Below are positions 24,968 through 38,200 of a stretch of DNA of 64,000 nt, piece after piece. Every line of letters starts with the position of its first letter. Within the stretch, counting starts at the first letter, position 1. The stretch comes from Gibbula magus (lineage: Eukaryota > Mollusca > Gastropoda > Trochida > Trochidae). Both the position numbers and the translations under genes were made by a program. A model generated the notes under the pieces. That model saw nothing but the letters and a program-made list of their open reading frames with translations, did no database searches and was not told the DNA's origin. Location of the stretch: assembly GCA_936450465.1 (NCBI GenBank), contig OW388290.1:25905457-25969456 (forward strand). The letters run 5' to 3'.

Positions 24968-25327
24968 TTAAAGGGGCAGTAGCACGTTTTTTCGCTCAAA
25001 TAAGTTGATGAAATGTATTTGAAAAATAATTTCACCAATAGTAAAACATCCTTCTCTCTTCGGAAAATAAAGTTTGAAATGAGTGTACATGTTTCGGTAA
25101 AGCCATGGGAATCATTTTTGTAATGCAAAATAATAAATTGTGTTCACAATAAAATGGCCGCCATGCAATTTTCGCTATATACGCAACATAGTTTTTACAA
25201 CTACAGATAATTAGTTTGTGTTAAAAGATGTTTTACCCTCTAAAGTTAATTTAAATGACATAAACTATCTATAAATGGGAAATTTGAAAAAATAAATTTT
25301 GCAAAAAACGTGCCACTGCCCCTTTAA
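24968..25327. mobile_element. TTAA-type MITE, family 1
   Basis: 360 bp with terminal repeats TTAAAGGGGCAGTAGCACG, inverted relative to 12394-12755. It lies just downstream of gene 2. Confidence 0.75.
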
Positions 25328-25504
25328 CATCTGCAGAATTTATAGTTCGGATAAGTAATACATGATAAGTAAAAAGTCCTTTTAAATGTGCTTATCAGGT
25401 TTCCATTGACCCTGATTATCATTTCTTGAATGCAGGTAATAACGCCGGTTATAACATCAAATTCAACGAGGGATACAACAGGAACATCATTGAGTGAGAT
25501 AAGT

Positions 25505-25514
25505 TTTATTTATT
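25505..25514 (-). promoter_or_regulatory. Poly(A) signal of gene 2
   Basis: Two overlapping AATAAA hexamers on the minus strand about 510 bp after the stop codon. The 3' UTR between them is recognisably homologous to that of the paralogue, where AATAAA sits at the matching place (53083-53078). Confidence 0.55.
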
Positions 25515-26021
25515 GTAACAAACAGCTCCTCCGTTTGCAGATTCGACTATAATCCAACACAACGTCTTTAAGGGAAGTGATTTGGAACGGTATAAAGAAT
25601 CAAGGCTAAGACGAGCAGCCGCCCTTTGGAAAAAAACATTACATTCACTAGATCCATACTTACAGCTGTTAGGAATTATATATGATTACTATCCACTCAG
25701 TACTTTGCATATTTTAATCCGAGATAAATGTTTGTAATATTTGGCATCGATGAACCAACCCACAAATGGAGACCTGTAAACAAATTAAATTAGTTAAGTA
25801 ATGTGATGGTACAAGCTGATTTATTTCCCAAAGACATTACAGTTTGGTGACTATGGCTTTAGATTTAGATTTTTCAGATTTTATTTCATATATGACGAAT
25901 CAACCATTGCTATTCCCTCTTAAAATTATTTACGAGGTCACTGAACTAAATGCAATCGAGAGATCAGTGCAGTGATAAAAGATAAAAAAAAGAAAGACTC
26001 AAATTCTGATGATACATTACT

Positions 26022-26226
26022 TTACACTGGATTGAGATGACTTTGGTAGGCTTTGGAACATTTTGGTTTTAAACAGGCCGCGTCCTTCTTCAGGCTGCTG
26101 CAGACTTTGACATGACACTTGAGATGTATGGTTTTTAGGTTTGTCAGCGCACCGTCACACTGCAAACTGAACCGAATACTATTCTTCTTCCACCCAACGT
26201 ACTTCGAGTTTGATGAGGCGGGACAT
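26022..26226 (-). CDS. ZP-C terminal exon with stop (gene 2)
   Basis: 205 nt, phase 2 in; the split Gly codon leads into CPASSNSKYVGW. Then come IRFSLQCDG, IHLKCHVKVC and CLKPKC, the closing cysteines of ZP-C, a tail SKAYQSHLNPV and TAA at 26024-26022. No furin-type site, hydrophobic anchor or GPI signal follows, so the protein should be released. Confidence 0.85.
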
Positions 26227-29200
26227 CTGAAATAGACAGATAACTTTATGGTTAGGACAGTCCTTTGTATTAAAGTAAGAACTTGAAGGGACAGTAGCAC
26301 GTTTTGTTTTTTTTACCAATTTGAATTTTGTTTTTAAATTTCCGATTTATAATGATAGTTTATGTCATCTATATTTACTTTAGAGGGTAAAACATCTTAT
26401 TACACAAACCGATTATCCGTAGTGGTAATAACGGTTATGCGTATAAAGGCGGCCATTTTATTGTGAACACATTTTATTATTTTAAATGACAAAAAACGAT
26501 TCCTATGGCTTTACGGAACCATGTACACTCATTTTTTTACCGTGATTTTCCGAAGAGAGAAGGGTGTTTTCTATTGGTGAGATTATTTTTCAAATACTTT
26601 TCATCGACTAATTTCCGCGAAAAAATGTGCTACTGCCCCTTTAAATGTAACATATAATCTACTATCAGATAGATCAGGTATTAATTTTTAACCATTCGTT
26701 AATCTCACTGACACTTCTAATCAAAGTCAAAAGGTAATGTTTCACCTTATTTGCTTTAGCTAAAATGCAAATATCTGATTTAATCTGTTTGAGGGGGGAA
26801 TTAAATTGAAATAATAAGAGCTTATTACGTAATTTCCAAATACATTCCATAGGGAATCAAGAGGTATTTAGAAGTTTGTGTAGAAAAGGCATGAAAGCAA
26901 TTGTTTTGTAGAAATTCCCATATGTATTTATGAACAGTTTTCTAATTTTATATTTTATGTTAACATAATGTACTCAAAGCTTGTTTCTTTCTGTGTTCTA
27001 GATTTGCAATGTTAACTGACCAGTGAGGTTTTTGGTTCAAGTCAAAGATGACAATGTCAAAGAAAGAGATACAAAGATGTTAAGGAAACTGCGAGAGGTC
27101 CCACTGTTTAAAACCAGCACTTAACAGAAACGAGGACTTTAGTAAAATAATTTGATGATTTCGTTGATAACTACATACAAATGTGTGTTTGTAAAATAGA
27201 ATGAACTACGTCTTTTTTTAGTTTGCTTACATGTATGTGTTTAGCTCATTTTGCTGATGTGAATACATATTATTTGTCATCACCTTCAATCATTCTCTAT
27301 TAATATTATAAGCATATGAAGTTAATTTTGGATTCATGTTGTATTATTACACTGACGAACAAAAGAAACGTTACAAGAGAATGAACAAATGTCATCAGAA
27401 GATGACATATCCCACCAGTTCCACAAAATTTGTAAACACATCTTTGACAGATACTAGTGTATCTACTACCGTACTTCAGTTAGTGGGTATTACAGATGCT
27501 GAGTTTCAGGTATGTTAAGGGTTTTAGACTTCTGCTCCAGAAGCAGTCAAAATCAACAACAACCATCATCTCTCTCATGTTTCTATGGAAACAGAAGAGA
27601 AATAAAATCAGAAAAAAATCAGAAAATATCACAAGGCACCACTTCAGTTAGTTGGTAATACACATGCAAAGTTTCAGGAAGATATGATGAACGGTTTTGG
27701 AGCTGTGCTCCGGAAACGAACATGTCTCTGAACAAAGTCCAAATTCAAAATGTTTCTATTGAAACAGAAGAAAATAAATTTTTCAGAAATCTGAAAATAT
27801 CAAAAGGCACCACTTCAGTTAGTGGGTAATACACATGAAAGTTTCAGGAAGATATGATGAACGGTTTTGGAGCTGTGCTCCGGAAACGAACCTGCCTCTG
27901 ACAAAGTCCAAATTCAAAATGTTTCTATTGAAACAGAAGAAAATAAATTTTTCAGAAATCTGAAAATATCAAAAGGCACCACTTCAGTTGGTGGGTAATA
28001 CACATGGAAAGTTTCAGAAAGATATCATGAACGGTTTTTGAGTTCTGCTCCGGAAACGAAATGATTACGGACGGACGGACAGACGGACGGACGGACAGAC
28101 GGACGGGGGTGATGACTATATCCCACGGTATAACGTATCGTTGGAATAACAATGATATACTGCTGCTGGAGAAAATAGATTTTGACTGTCTTTGATAGGC
28201 ACATGTGAAAAAGTCAGAAATCATAATCAGAAGATATGATACGTTTGTTGTTGTCTTTTTAAATACACTTTGGGTGCTGAAACCGCTTTCAAAATAGTCA
28301 AATCCATTGGTGTCTGCGTATTCCCCTATGAAGACTGGTACCAAATTTGAAGACAAGAAACGGAAGGGCCATACGTACGTACGTTACGTACGTTACGGAC
28401 GGACGGACGGACGGACGTACGGAGCTGAATACTATATCCCCGGCTCCGCGCTTCGCGGCTGCGGGGGACAACAACAAGGAATTGCAGAAGCCTTGCAGAT
28501 ACAAATACCTTGATGAAGCAGGATGTTAAAGGTTAAAACAGACTCCGCCTAGACACGTGTAGGATCCAAGTTCGTAATCGCGGGGAAAATCTCCTCTCAC
28601 ACGATTGGGCAGCATTCCAAATATGGAACAGATTTTAATTATCAACGTTCGGTCGTTTTTTAACTCCATAACGTAATTGTTGATTTAATTGACAACATTG
28701 CAGTCAAGGTGAGCACTTACCCTTTACTTGATTTAATTGACAACATTGCAGTCAAGGTGAGCACTTACCCTTTACTTATGACAGCTACATTTTGGCCCTT
28801 GTTGGCCACAGACATGGCAGTACAATCGGTCAGGACAATGGAGAGGGTTGGGTCGGTCGACTTCATCCTTATGTCAACAAACAGAGGGGTCTTGCGGGGG
28901 ACAGTGATTGGGTGGGAGGTGATCAGACTCTTGAATCTTTCGTCATCATACACATCTATATCAATGAACATGTTGCCCTTCCCTGTCATCACGACATGCG
29001 ATTTCTTCACAAAAGCGATTTTCTCCTTGACAGAAACAACCCTTGGGACCTCGCACTGGAGTTCAATACGGAAGGCTTGCTTGGGACTCGCATGAATAAG
29101 TTGATTGGAATATATCAGGTTTGCACCATCAATCTGTAGAGGAAAGGAATGACACGGAGAGTGTCCAGTAAGCACATGTTGCAGTTTATCCATTCACACC

Positions 29201-32200
29201 TGACAAACATCAGCATGCTCCAATTAATTACTTAAACTGTTTGGTCATGAACTGATTTTTTATATCCCCTAATTGGTTTACGTGAACTTAAAAAAGAAAC
29301 TGGAGGTACAACAAGTGGCGAAAACGACTGAAACATAATTACACCATATAGAAGCCAAGTAAGTGTGTAAATGTTGATTTTTCTAAAAATCACGGCTTTT
29401 AAAAAAGCATTGTTTTGGAATCACCTTAAGCAGGCGAGATAGGAGAGAAACACATGGCTTTTTTGTTTGTTTATGACGTCAACAATGCGTCAATGGAATT
29501 GAATTGGAAGAAGATACATACTGTATATTAAAACATATTCCATAAAATATTCATTTAAATGCCAAACATTATGTCAAAATTATTTTGAAATAGCAATTTC
29601 AGCACACCATGTCTTTGAAAAGATATGAAAAGGTTACTGTCATGTCCTCGTGAATGGATTTGTGAATTTTCCTAACGAAATATATGCTAATCACAGACAT
29701 TCGAAATCGACTTTATCCTCATTAATATTTTCTTTATGACCCTGTTTAAAGTAGGGTATGGTTCACTTGGCAATTTAATTTATTTTACTAAATCCAACAA
29801 CGAAAATGAGAACCTGCTGTTTCGTTCCACAGGCATTCAGGGCGAATGTATTAAATGCAGTCCTTGCATTCGGCGTCTTCTTCAGATGACACGTTTTATC
29901 CAGTAGGTGAAGATGTTCCGTTTTAAGACCAGGATATAGTCCTTTCAGACTAGCAACGTTGACAGTCAGACGGAACGCAGTCGAATCACAGTTCACCTTC
30001 ACTGTTTTTCCAGCCAGATCCGTCATATCAGGTGCTGCTGAATAATTATTTTGTAAGCAGTGTTGTAAAAGATTGTTGTATTTTGGGTCACACTACATTT
30101 TTGTATATACACTACTACCAATCACTTCTTTACAATGATTATCAAACATGTTTCTATCTTCAATAGTGTTCGAATATTTAGTCTCTAATGAATACATGTA
30201 TACCCCTCTGAAGACGGGAAATTCACCTATTACGTGAACCCTTCACATACATAATATGTTTATTAAATGGTGTCACATAAAATGTTGTGTTTAGTGTTCC
30301 TTTTAAGTAGATGTAATCATTATTTAATATTGATTGCATAGTTAATGAGGTATGGTCACCTGAATATTCAAGAAAATACTTTTTGAAATATCTTGTTTGG
30401 TTTTCGAGATATTGAGATATTGAAAATATTAAAACTCGGGCTTCGAGCTGCACCCATTTAGGTCACAGGCTATCATCACACATCACATAATTGCCCGGAA
30501 AACTAATCAGCATATAGAGAAATGGCTGTCAGGTGCCTTGTGAACAAATCGGTGAGTGAATTGCTATCTTTTGATTTACTTTGTGTTTTGCCAGGTGATA
30601 TTGTTGACAACGCCAATTGTTCACATGACTTTGTTGAAAATATAATTCGAGTTTAATTGATCAAGATTAATTCATTAATTAAATTTAAAATAAACATGAA
30701 AGAACATTAATTGATCATTTACTTTTCAGGAACTTTCCCTGTAACAATTTGGAAGCAGGGCCACCTAAGAAAAATAATACATAATATAGAACATATTGAT
30801 AAAGAATAGAACTAATCACCATATAGAGAAACTGCTGTTAGCTGTTTTGTGAACAAATCAAATGGGCGAGTGAATTGCTATCTTCGGATTTACTGTGTGT
30901 TTTGTCAAAGTTGATATTGTTGGCTACGCCAATTGTTCACATGACATTGTGGAAAAATAGATACTGACAAACCTCATAATGATAAGGAAAACTTGGATAA
31001 GAACAATAGGTCTCTATGACTTTTGTCTAAAAGACCTAATATTTTTCGAGTTTAATTAATCGCGATTAATTCAATAATAAAATAAACAGCATGAAAGAAC
31101 ATTAATAAATCATTTACCTTTCCGGAAATGTCCCTGTAACATTTTGGGAGCAGGATCACCTGAGTAAAATAAAACATAATATGGACCATATTGATAAGAA
31201 TACGAACCTTTTCAGCACACATTTTTCTTGACAAATGTAATGTTGCCTCGTAATATTCTCTTATATAGGCTAACCATCCGACGAAAATAGTTTTTGTGTT
31301 CAGTACAGTTGGTGCTAAAAAGTTCTGATTTACCAAATTGTGTGAATGTGCAAAACATTCAAATTACTTATTTATTACAGACTGCATCATACAATTTCGT
31401 TGATATTGTGTTCGTATTATAAGTTGGCAATGTCATTTTTCAGCCGAGCTGTGGTTTTATCCAACGTGTAAATTGTCAATAAATCTTATGTAAACCTTCA
31501 TGTAATATGACAACACTATAATCTTAATCAATCGTTCATTAAATCAACAAACATGCACCGTTTGTTTACGTCAACTAACAAAATCCAATAGATAGATGGA
31601 GAGGTTATGCGTTTAAAACCAGTTATCACAGACTCCTGGAAAACTCAAAGATACCTTTTCGAAAATAAAACATTTTTTGCTTTAGTACACAGTCCTGATT
31701 GCTAATCATCATATGGAGACACGACTGTTAGATGCCTTGTGAACAAATCAAATGGGTGAGTGAATTGCTATCTTTCGATTTACTTTGTGTTTTGTCAAAG
31801 GTGATATTGTTGTCTACGCCAATTGTTTACATGACTTTGTTGAAAAATAGATTCTGACCAACCTCATTATAAAAAGGAAAACTTGAATAAGAAGTTAAGA
31901 ACAATAGGTCTCTATGACTTTCGTCTTGATGACCCAATATAATTCGAGTTTAAGTGATCGGGATTAATTCAATAATAAAATAAAAACCATGAAAGAACAT
32001 TAATGGACCATTTACCTTTCCGGAAATTTCCCCGTAACCTTTTGTGAGCAGGATCACCTGACAATATAAGACATTATATGGAACATATTGATAAAGAATA
32101 CGAACTAATCACCATATAGAGAAACTGCTGTTTGCTCTTTCGTGAACAAATCAAATGAGCGAGTGAATTGCTATCTTTGGATTAACTTACTTAAACAACG

Positions 32201-35200
32201 TGGTTTATATAAATGAATAAGTACACATGTTATCTTTGATCAATCTGACCACCACAAGTTTGATAGTTGTAATTAGATGGAAAATTATAAACATTTATCA
32301 CCTTCTGAACATCACTGCTTTCAGTGGTATTATACCAGTGTTGTTCAGGATCACGAGAGACCATGAAATATCGAGATTATTCTGAGTGTTACAAAATAAT
32401 AAATGGAAAGCTCAGAGTAATTAATACCTCTGCATCCCAATACAAGTAACTCGTCAGTTTTACATTTTTCCTTCCTTGGACTGAAGCACTTGGCAAGGAA
32501 AGGGAGGTTCTTGCAGGTGTTTCTGCGTTGAAGGCAAGCGGTTTCCCCAGAGTAGATCTTCATCTGACTTAGAGTCACTGCTGCCGCAAAACGGTTAAGG
32601 AAACTGTAGAAAGAGGTATTATGTTATGAACAATAACCTAAAAAGTATATGAAAACTCAGTATATTGATACAGTCGGACCACATTTACCCGGACTCGTAC
32701 ATCCGGTCATCCGCACAATTGTCAAATGAAACAAATAATGTGTTTATAAATCAAAATAGCAGAAACCCATGTTTCCACATCGTCAATTGTTCAGAGTTGA
32801 AATGTTGATTATATCAGTCAAACAGTCAGCGTTATTGCGAGCGAACCAACAAAACACACGTCACTGATACTGACAGAAAATTGTCAATTAATAGAATTGG
32901 CTATAGTGTATACGTTATTACAGTCTTGGAATTTTACCCTATATTACTATTGGAATATTCAAAATAAACTTTCAATTAATTATGCTTGGCCTCTTCATAT
33001 TTTGGAAAAATATATTACAAATGAAAACATTTTTCGCTTACATAATTATCTCTAAATGAAATGACTGTTGTTGTTTTGGAACTCAACATGTGTAAGTACA
33101 TTGTGTATGGTTTTCCAATTCAAAACTATTTAACACCTGAATGAGCAGATATGTACGATTTCCGTGCATAATTTTACACTGCAGTTTTTGAAAATTCAAG
33201 AATCCTTACAGCCAAACATCATCCATGTGACACGAGCATTTACGAATAGACAATAATATAATAGATAATAGATAGTATTTATGAATAATAATCTATGTGA
33301 ATTATTATTACGCCAATATAAGTACAATTTCTTTTATTTGAGACATGTAAATAGAATAAATAATTGTTAGATTAATCGAGGCTTTTATCCCAAAATGACC
33401 ACGATGCAGTTTTTATTTGCTATAGATCAAACAATTTAATGTAGTTTGACAATTATAACATAATCACCCTTATCACACGCCATGCATATTGATAATTAAC
33501 AAACCTGTGTCCAAAATCGGCTTGACTTTTTCTGCCAAATGTACCAAGATAACTGCAATGAAACGAATCAAGAAAGGCTCTCTTATTCAAGTATCACAAC
33601 ATATGTTCAACGTAGCTCAGTTATGGAATTAGAATGTACTTCTCCTGACTTATCAATTATAATTTTGGGGTCACTACAGGTTGGGGAGTTTAGGCTTGCC
33701 TTTGTCTTTGTTGCCTTTGGCCTTGTTCGTCGGGAAACTTTTGTTATTACCCCTTCACACTATGACCATGAATTGCAACGAATTGGTTAATAAGAACATT
33801 CGTACTTGAATTGTATTCAGTTACTTGAGTACTTAGCTGATTCGTGTGTATTCGTAGTCAGTTCTTGAAATCCTTGAGCTTTCGAGGATTCGCAACTGAA
33901 ACTTCGAACTGTTCAAAGTTTGGGCCACGAAATCGACTGATCGAAATTGTGTATATATTTCGTAACAAATTCGTAGTTCCTTTTTAAAATTCATAACTGA
34001 ATCTAAATCAATTCGGAGTGATTGTAACTGTATCTTAATCGATTAGGGGGCATTCGTAAGTTTGCCTACATCATTCAGGAAACCGGGATGTCATGGGTTG
34101 ACAACGAATTGTGTACGAATCTCTTACGATCGGAACGAAAACGTTTCAAAGATAACTTGAAAAAACAAATCTGTCAAGGAAAGCTACGAATTCAGTTTAG
34201 GTCGTACCTTATTTGCAAATGCATTTGAGGTATTCCTGACGACTGTAGCAGCAGTCGTAATATATTCTTGTACAAGCGTAAGTCGTTGTGAATTCTTGAC
34301 ATTTTATGTACAATTCCAGTCGAATATCGTAATTATCCCTGATTCTATCGTACTTGTAACGTAACACAATCGTGGAGAGACACCACTTGAACTAAGAAAA
34401 TGTAAAATATGACAGATCCTCACAAATCCTGACATGTATCTGTTCGTTGGATTCGTGGTCGTAGTGTGAGGAAAGACATTACACGAAAGGTAAATGAGCA
34501 CACCTTTTATTTCCCAAACATTTTACAAGATGGAGAATATTCCGGAACAGAGTATGAGTATAAAAGGGATTTTTAGACAGCATGATAGACGATTTGCATC
34601 TATGACTGCTAGATTTGGGTTTGTACAATACATGTCCAGTACATCAAGGAAAGAGGCCTATTGACCTTACTTTTCAAGTGTAGTAATTATTACATGTTTA
34701 TTATAACAAATAAACTCGCGTGCAAAGGAAACGTTACCCCATTATCAGAGTTGTTAATGGATTAAGTGTTTTGTTTTAAATGTTTAATTTATAAAGGAAG
34801 TAATAATTTCATTTACCAGGGCATAATATTTTGATATTTATGCCTGTTCTAAAACACATAGGGTGTTGTAGACACTGTTGGCATTGTTGTTAGCATTGTT
34901 GGGCGCCATAGAACATGGGAGAAAGTCATAATTCACTCTGTTATGTCGCCGTGTTAGGGAGATTTTTAAAATCCAATGATTTTTAGAACTGGCGTGGTTT
35001 TCAGAAACATGAACAGCAAATATAAAGATAACACATTTACTAACTGCGACTTCTGAAGACATGTCTTTACAATGTTTCAGTCTTTTTTTTATTACTGATG
35101 AATTATTATATCATGTATTGGCAGCGTTTTCTGTGGAAGCTAGTTAATGTCATATTTCAAAACATTTTGCTTACCATATATCCTCTATTAGGACCCGGGC

Positions 35201-38200
35201 CTCAAATAGGAGCTGGAACTCTAACGGCAGTCGGGGGTGTTAATAAGGGCACGGTACTCCATATAAGATTTAATAATCTACGTTTAAAGCTTGTTTGTTT
35301 TCATATACTGGTTTTAAAACTGAGTTTTTCTCTCGAAAAACGTGAAACGTCCTACCTGTCACAAAACCATTTGATTTCGGAAGCAGAAAATCCATTCCTT
35401 GAAATATTCATCCATTTTCCATTATTGAAGACGTTGATGAAACCAGTAAAGTTGTCATTGAGTTGGGTAATAGGCACCATTTGAAGCTTAGCTGAATACA
35501 CATACATTACAGCATATTATAAAGCCATAATTCATAATGTATTATATTAATGAGTTCGGCTATTTGGTCGACGTACACATGTTAGTATCATCTGTTTGTG
35601 TTGCGAAGGATTTTATTGATCGTTGTTAGGAATCAAAAGTGTTTTATTTTATTCTTAAAATCGAAAAGGTAAGAAAGGTGAAGCTAATGCAAGAGGTTGA
35701 GAGAGAAGACAAGAAAAATAAAATAATCCATGCATATATTTTGATTAATGTAAGTTAGTGTAGTGTAATCAGCGTGTAAATTAGACCAAACATTTCGTAA
35801 TTCATTTGTCACATTGATTAATTTAAAACATAATGATGTCAATCACGTCAATTAATGACATTAACTTTCTGTGGACATTCTAACCCCTAAAGGACACATC
35901 AACACATCAATCAATTTATATAAAACTCCGACACATAATTTTACTCCCTAAACCTGCGAGGAAATGGTAAGTTAGGACTAGTGTCTGGAAGTACCTGGTT
36001 CGAGTAGATCGCTTCTACAGACGAGTTGCAAACGCTGTCTGCACATGGTATGTTGCTTTACTTTTGGTCGTATACAGTCTGCTAACGTCGTTGCATTTGC
36101 GGTGCAGGTTTCTTCTGACATGATCACTGTTCCTTTCAAGACAGTTTCTTTTGAGATAAATGCCCCATACCTGCAGGTAACAGTAATAATTCTCAAATAA
36201 ATCTCAGTATTGTGTTAACCGATTATTTGACAATGCTGGCAATCCCTCATTCTATCATGATTTCATGAAGTCACTTCTTGGTCAGAAAAGTGAACCAAAA
36301 CTTCCAACATGTGACACTCGGAAGGATCTTGCCGATACATTTTCCAATTTCATCATTGATAAGATAGAGAACATTCGAAGCAGCTTGAACATGAGGATAG
36401 TGTAGATAACGTGCCGGTCCAAGCCCCGACACACGAGTCTTTTGACCACTTTCCTTTTCAGAATGTGCTGTTGCCTTTATCATCAAATCAGCGAAGAAAA
36501 CGTCTTGCCCATTAGATCCAGTTCCGACAGCAGTTCTTATGGATCACTTTGACCTCCTCTTGCCCAACATGTTTCTCTTTATTTGAGAAGACGTATGAAT
36601 ACTTATTATGCGATAAGGTTAAACGTGAACTAATGTATTGTGTAATCACAGTTTATCAGTTCACAGGAGTAACAATCTTAAACACAATTACAAATACTTC
36701 AAATAAGTATAAGTTCTCAAGACAAATGCAAATAATGAAGATGAATTCAAGATCTTAATATGAATCGATGCAACTACTCATATAATTAAGATGAAAGCAA
36801 AAACGCAAGATGAATGCAAATAGTCAAATACCCAAATTGAATTAAAGTAATCAATATAAATGCAAGCATTCAAGATTAATACAAGTATCCGAGTTGATTT
36901 GCAAGTACTCATGAAGATTTGAAGAACTCAGGATAATATATAAGTACTCAAGATGAATGCAGATACTCAAGATGAATTCTTATAGTAAGGTGTATTGTTA
37001 ATACTCAAGATAAATGTATCAATAGAGCCATTGGTCCTTCAGCTCATCAGGCTATCAGACCGTAAACAATAAACTAGATAAGTTTCAAAATATATTTTTG
37101 ATCATGCTCTACAAATTAGAATCCCCATTGGTCAAGGAGTCTGTAGTTACTGGTTCTGGAGAAGTCGAAAGGGTTAACAGTTTACAGACGAACGGAAGGA
37201 CGGATGGACAGGCCAGATGAGCTAAGAACTCAAGATGAATGCAAGTTCTCACTTGTAGCCCATACGCTTGCATAACATAGGAGGTAGTTTCGAAGGAGTT
37301 GAGTAGTACAAACAGAGTCGGGTCCACTCGCCCAGATACATCATTTCAGGCACGCCTTCCTTCGAATTCCAACGAAGCGCTGCAGCTACAGAAAAAGGTA
37401 AAAGGATAAGGCATGCTACGCTTGACAAGTTACATGTACAGTGATGTGACGTAAAGTTACGAACCTTCGACAACTAAAATATTTCAATTATTAAACATTT
37501 AATTTATGTCATGATTAAAGAGAAGACTTTTATTTATAGAATTAATGTATAACATTGACAGTGACATTTAGGAAGATCAAATGACTATCCCCAAGTGTAC
37601 CCTAAAGCTAGGCAGACATGCTGAAGGCAGCACACCAAGAAAAGGTGTATACGTGAGTTATACTGTTCATTCATTAACTACCTTAATGTATACCTTTACA
37701 CTCTGTATGCCCTTACCCTCTTCTTCGTTTTTGAGCTTTGAATATTTCACATTTTAATTGATCAATTTGTGAAGTTGATTGTTGTGGACAATCACTATAC
37801 TCTCTTTTGAAAGACACACATATACATTTACTTGTTAAAGTCTTTTTCGTCTGTCTGACGTATGGATCACCTGAAACATATAAATGATAGTATGCATAAC
37901 ATTGTTGACACTTGAAACATTTACCTTCCAAGTGAATAATGTATTAAACGTTCAATCAACAGTCTTTTCTCACAGCTTCATATAATCACATTGTGAGAAA
38001 CAGTTTACTGCGTAAGACTTGAGTAGTAAGTAATTAAACAAAGGCTCAACTCAGCGCATGCTTTGACTTAGAAATGTGCAATTTCCAACAGGACACTCTC
38101 CCTCATCACAACAGGGTAAGCTTTCATAGGTGTCATTGTACAAAATGTACCATAATTGTCAAAAATGCGAAATAACCATTAAATTTTAGTTTCGTATGAT

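Noticed and set aside
27470..28140. CRISPR array
   Set aside because: Units of about 170 bp are repeated whole with no short constant repeat and variable spacer, and this is animal DNA.
28709..29139. Plus-strand frames of 115-128 codons, and the similar pair at 55546-55863
   Set aside because: They are antisense to the ZP central exons; the minus strand has correct splice sites, phase and conserved cysteines.
34838..35062. Minus-strand frame first thought to be an SRCR N-half
   Set aside because: It matches repeat family 5 and has no suitable donor; the true SRCR-3 N-half is at 35491-35356.
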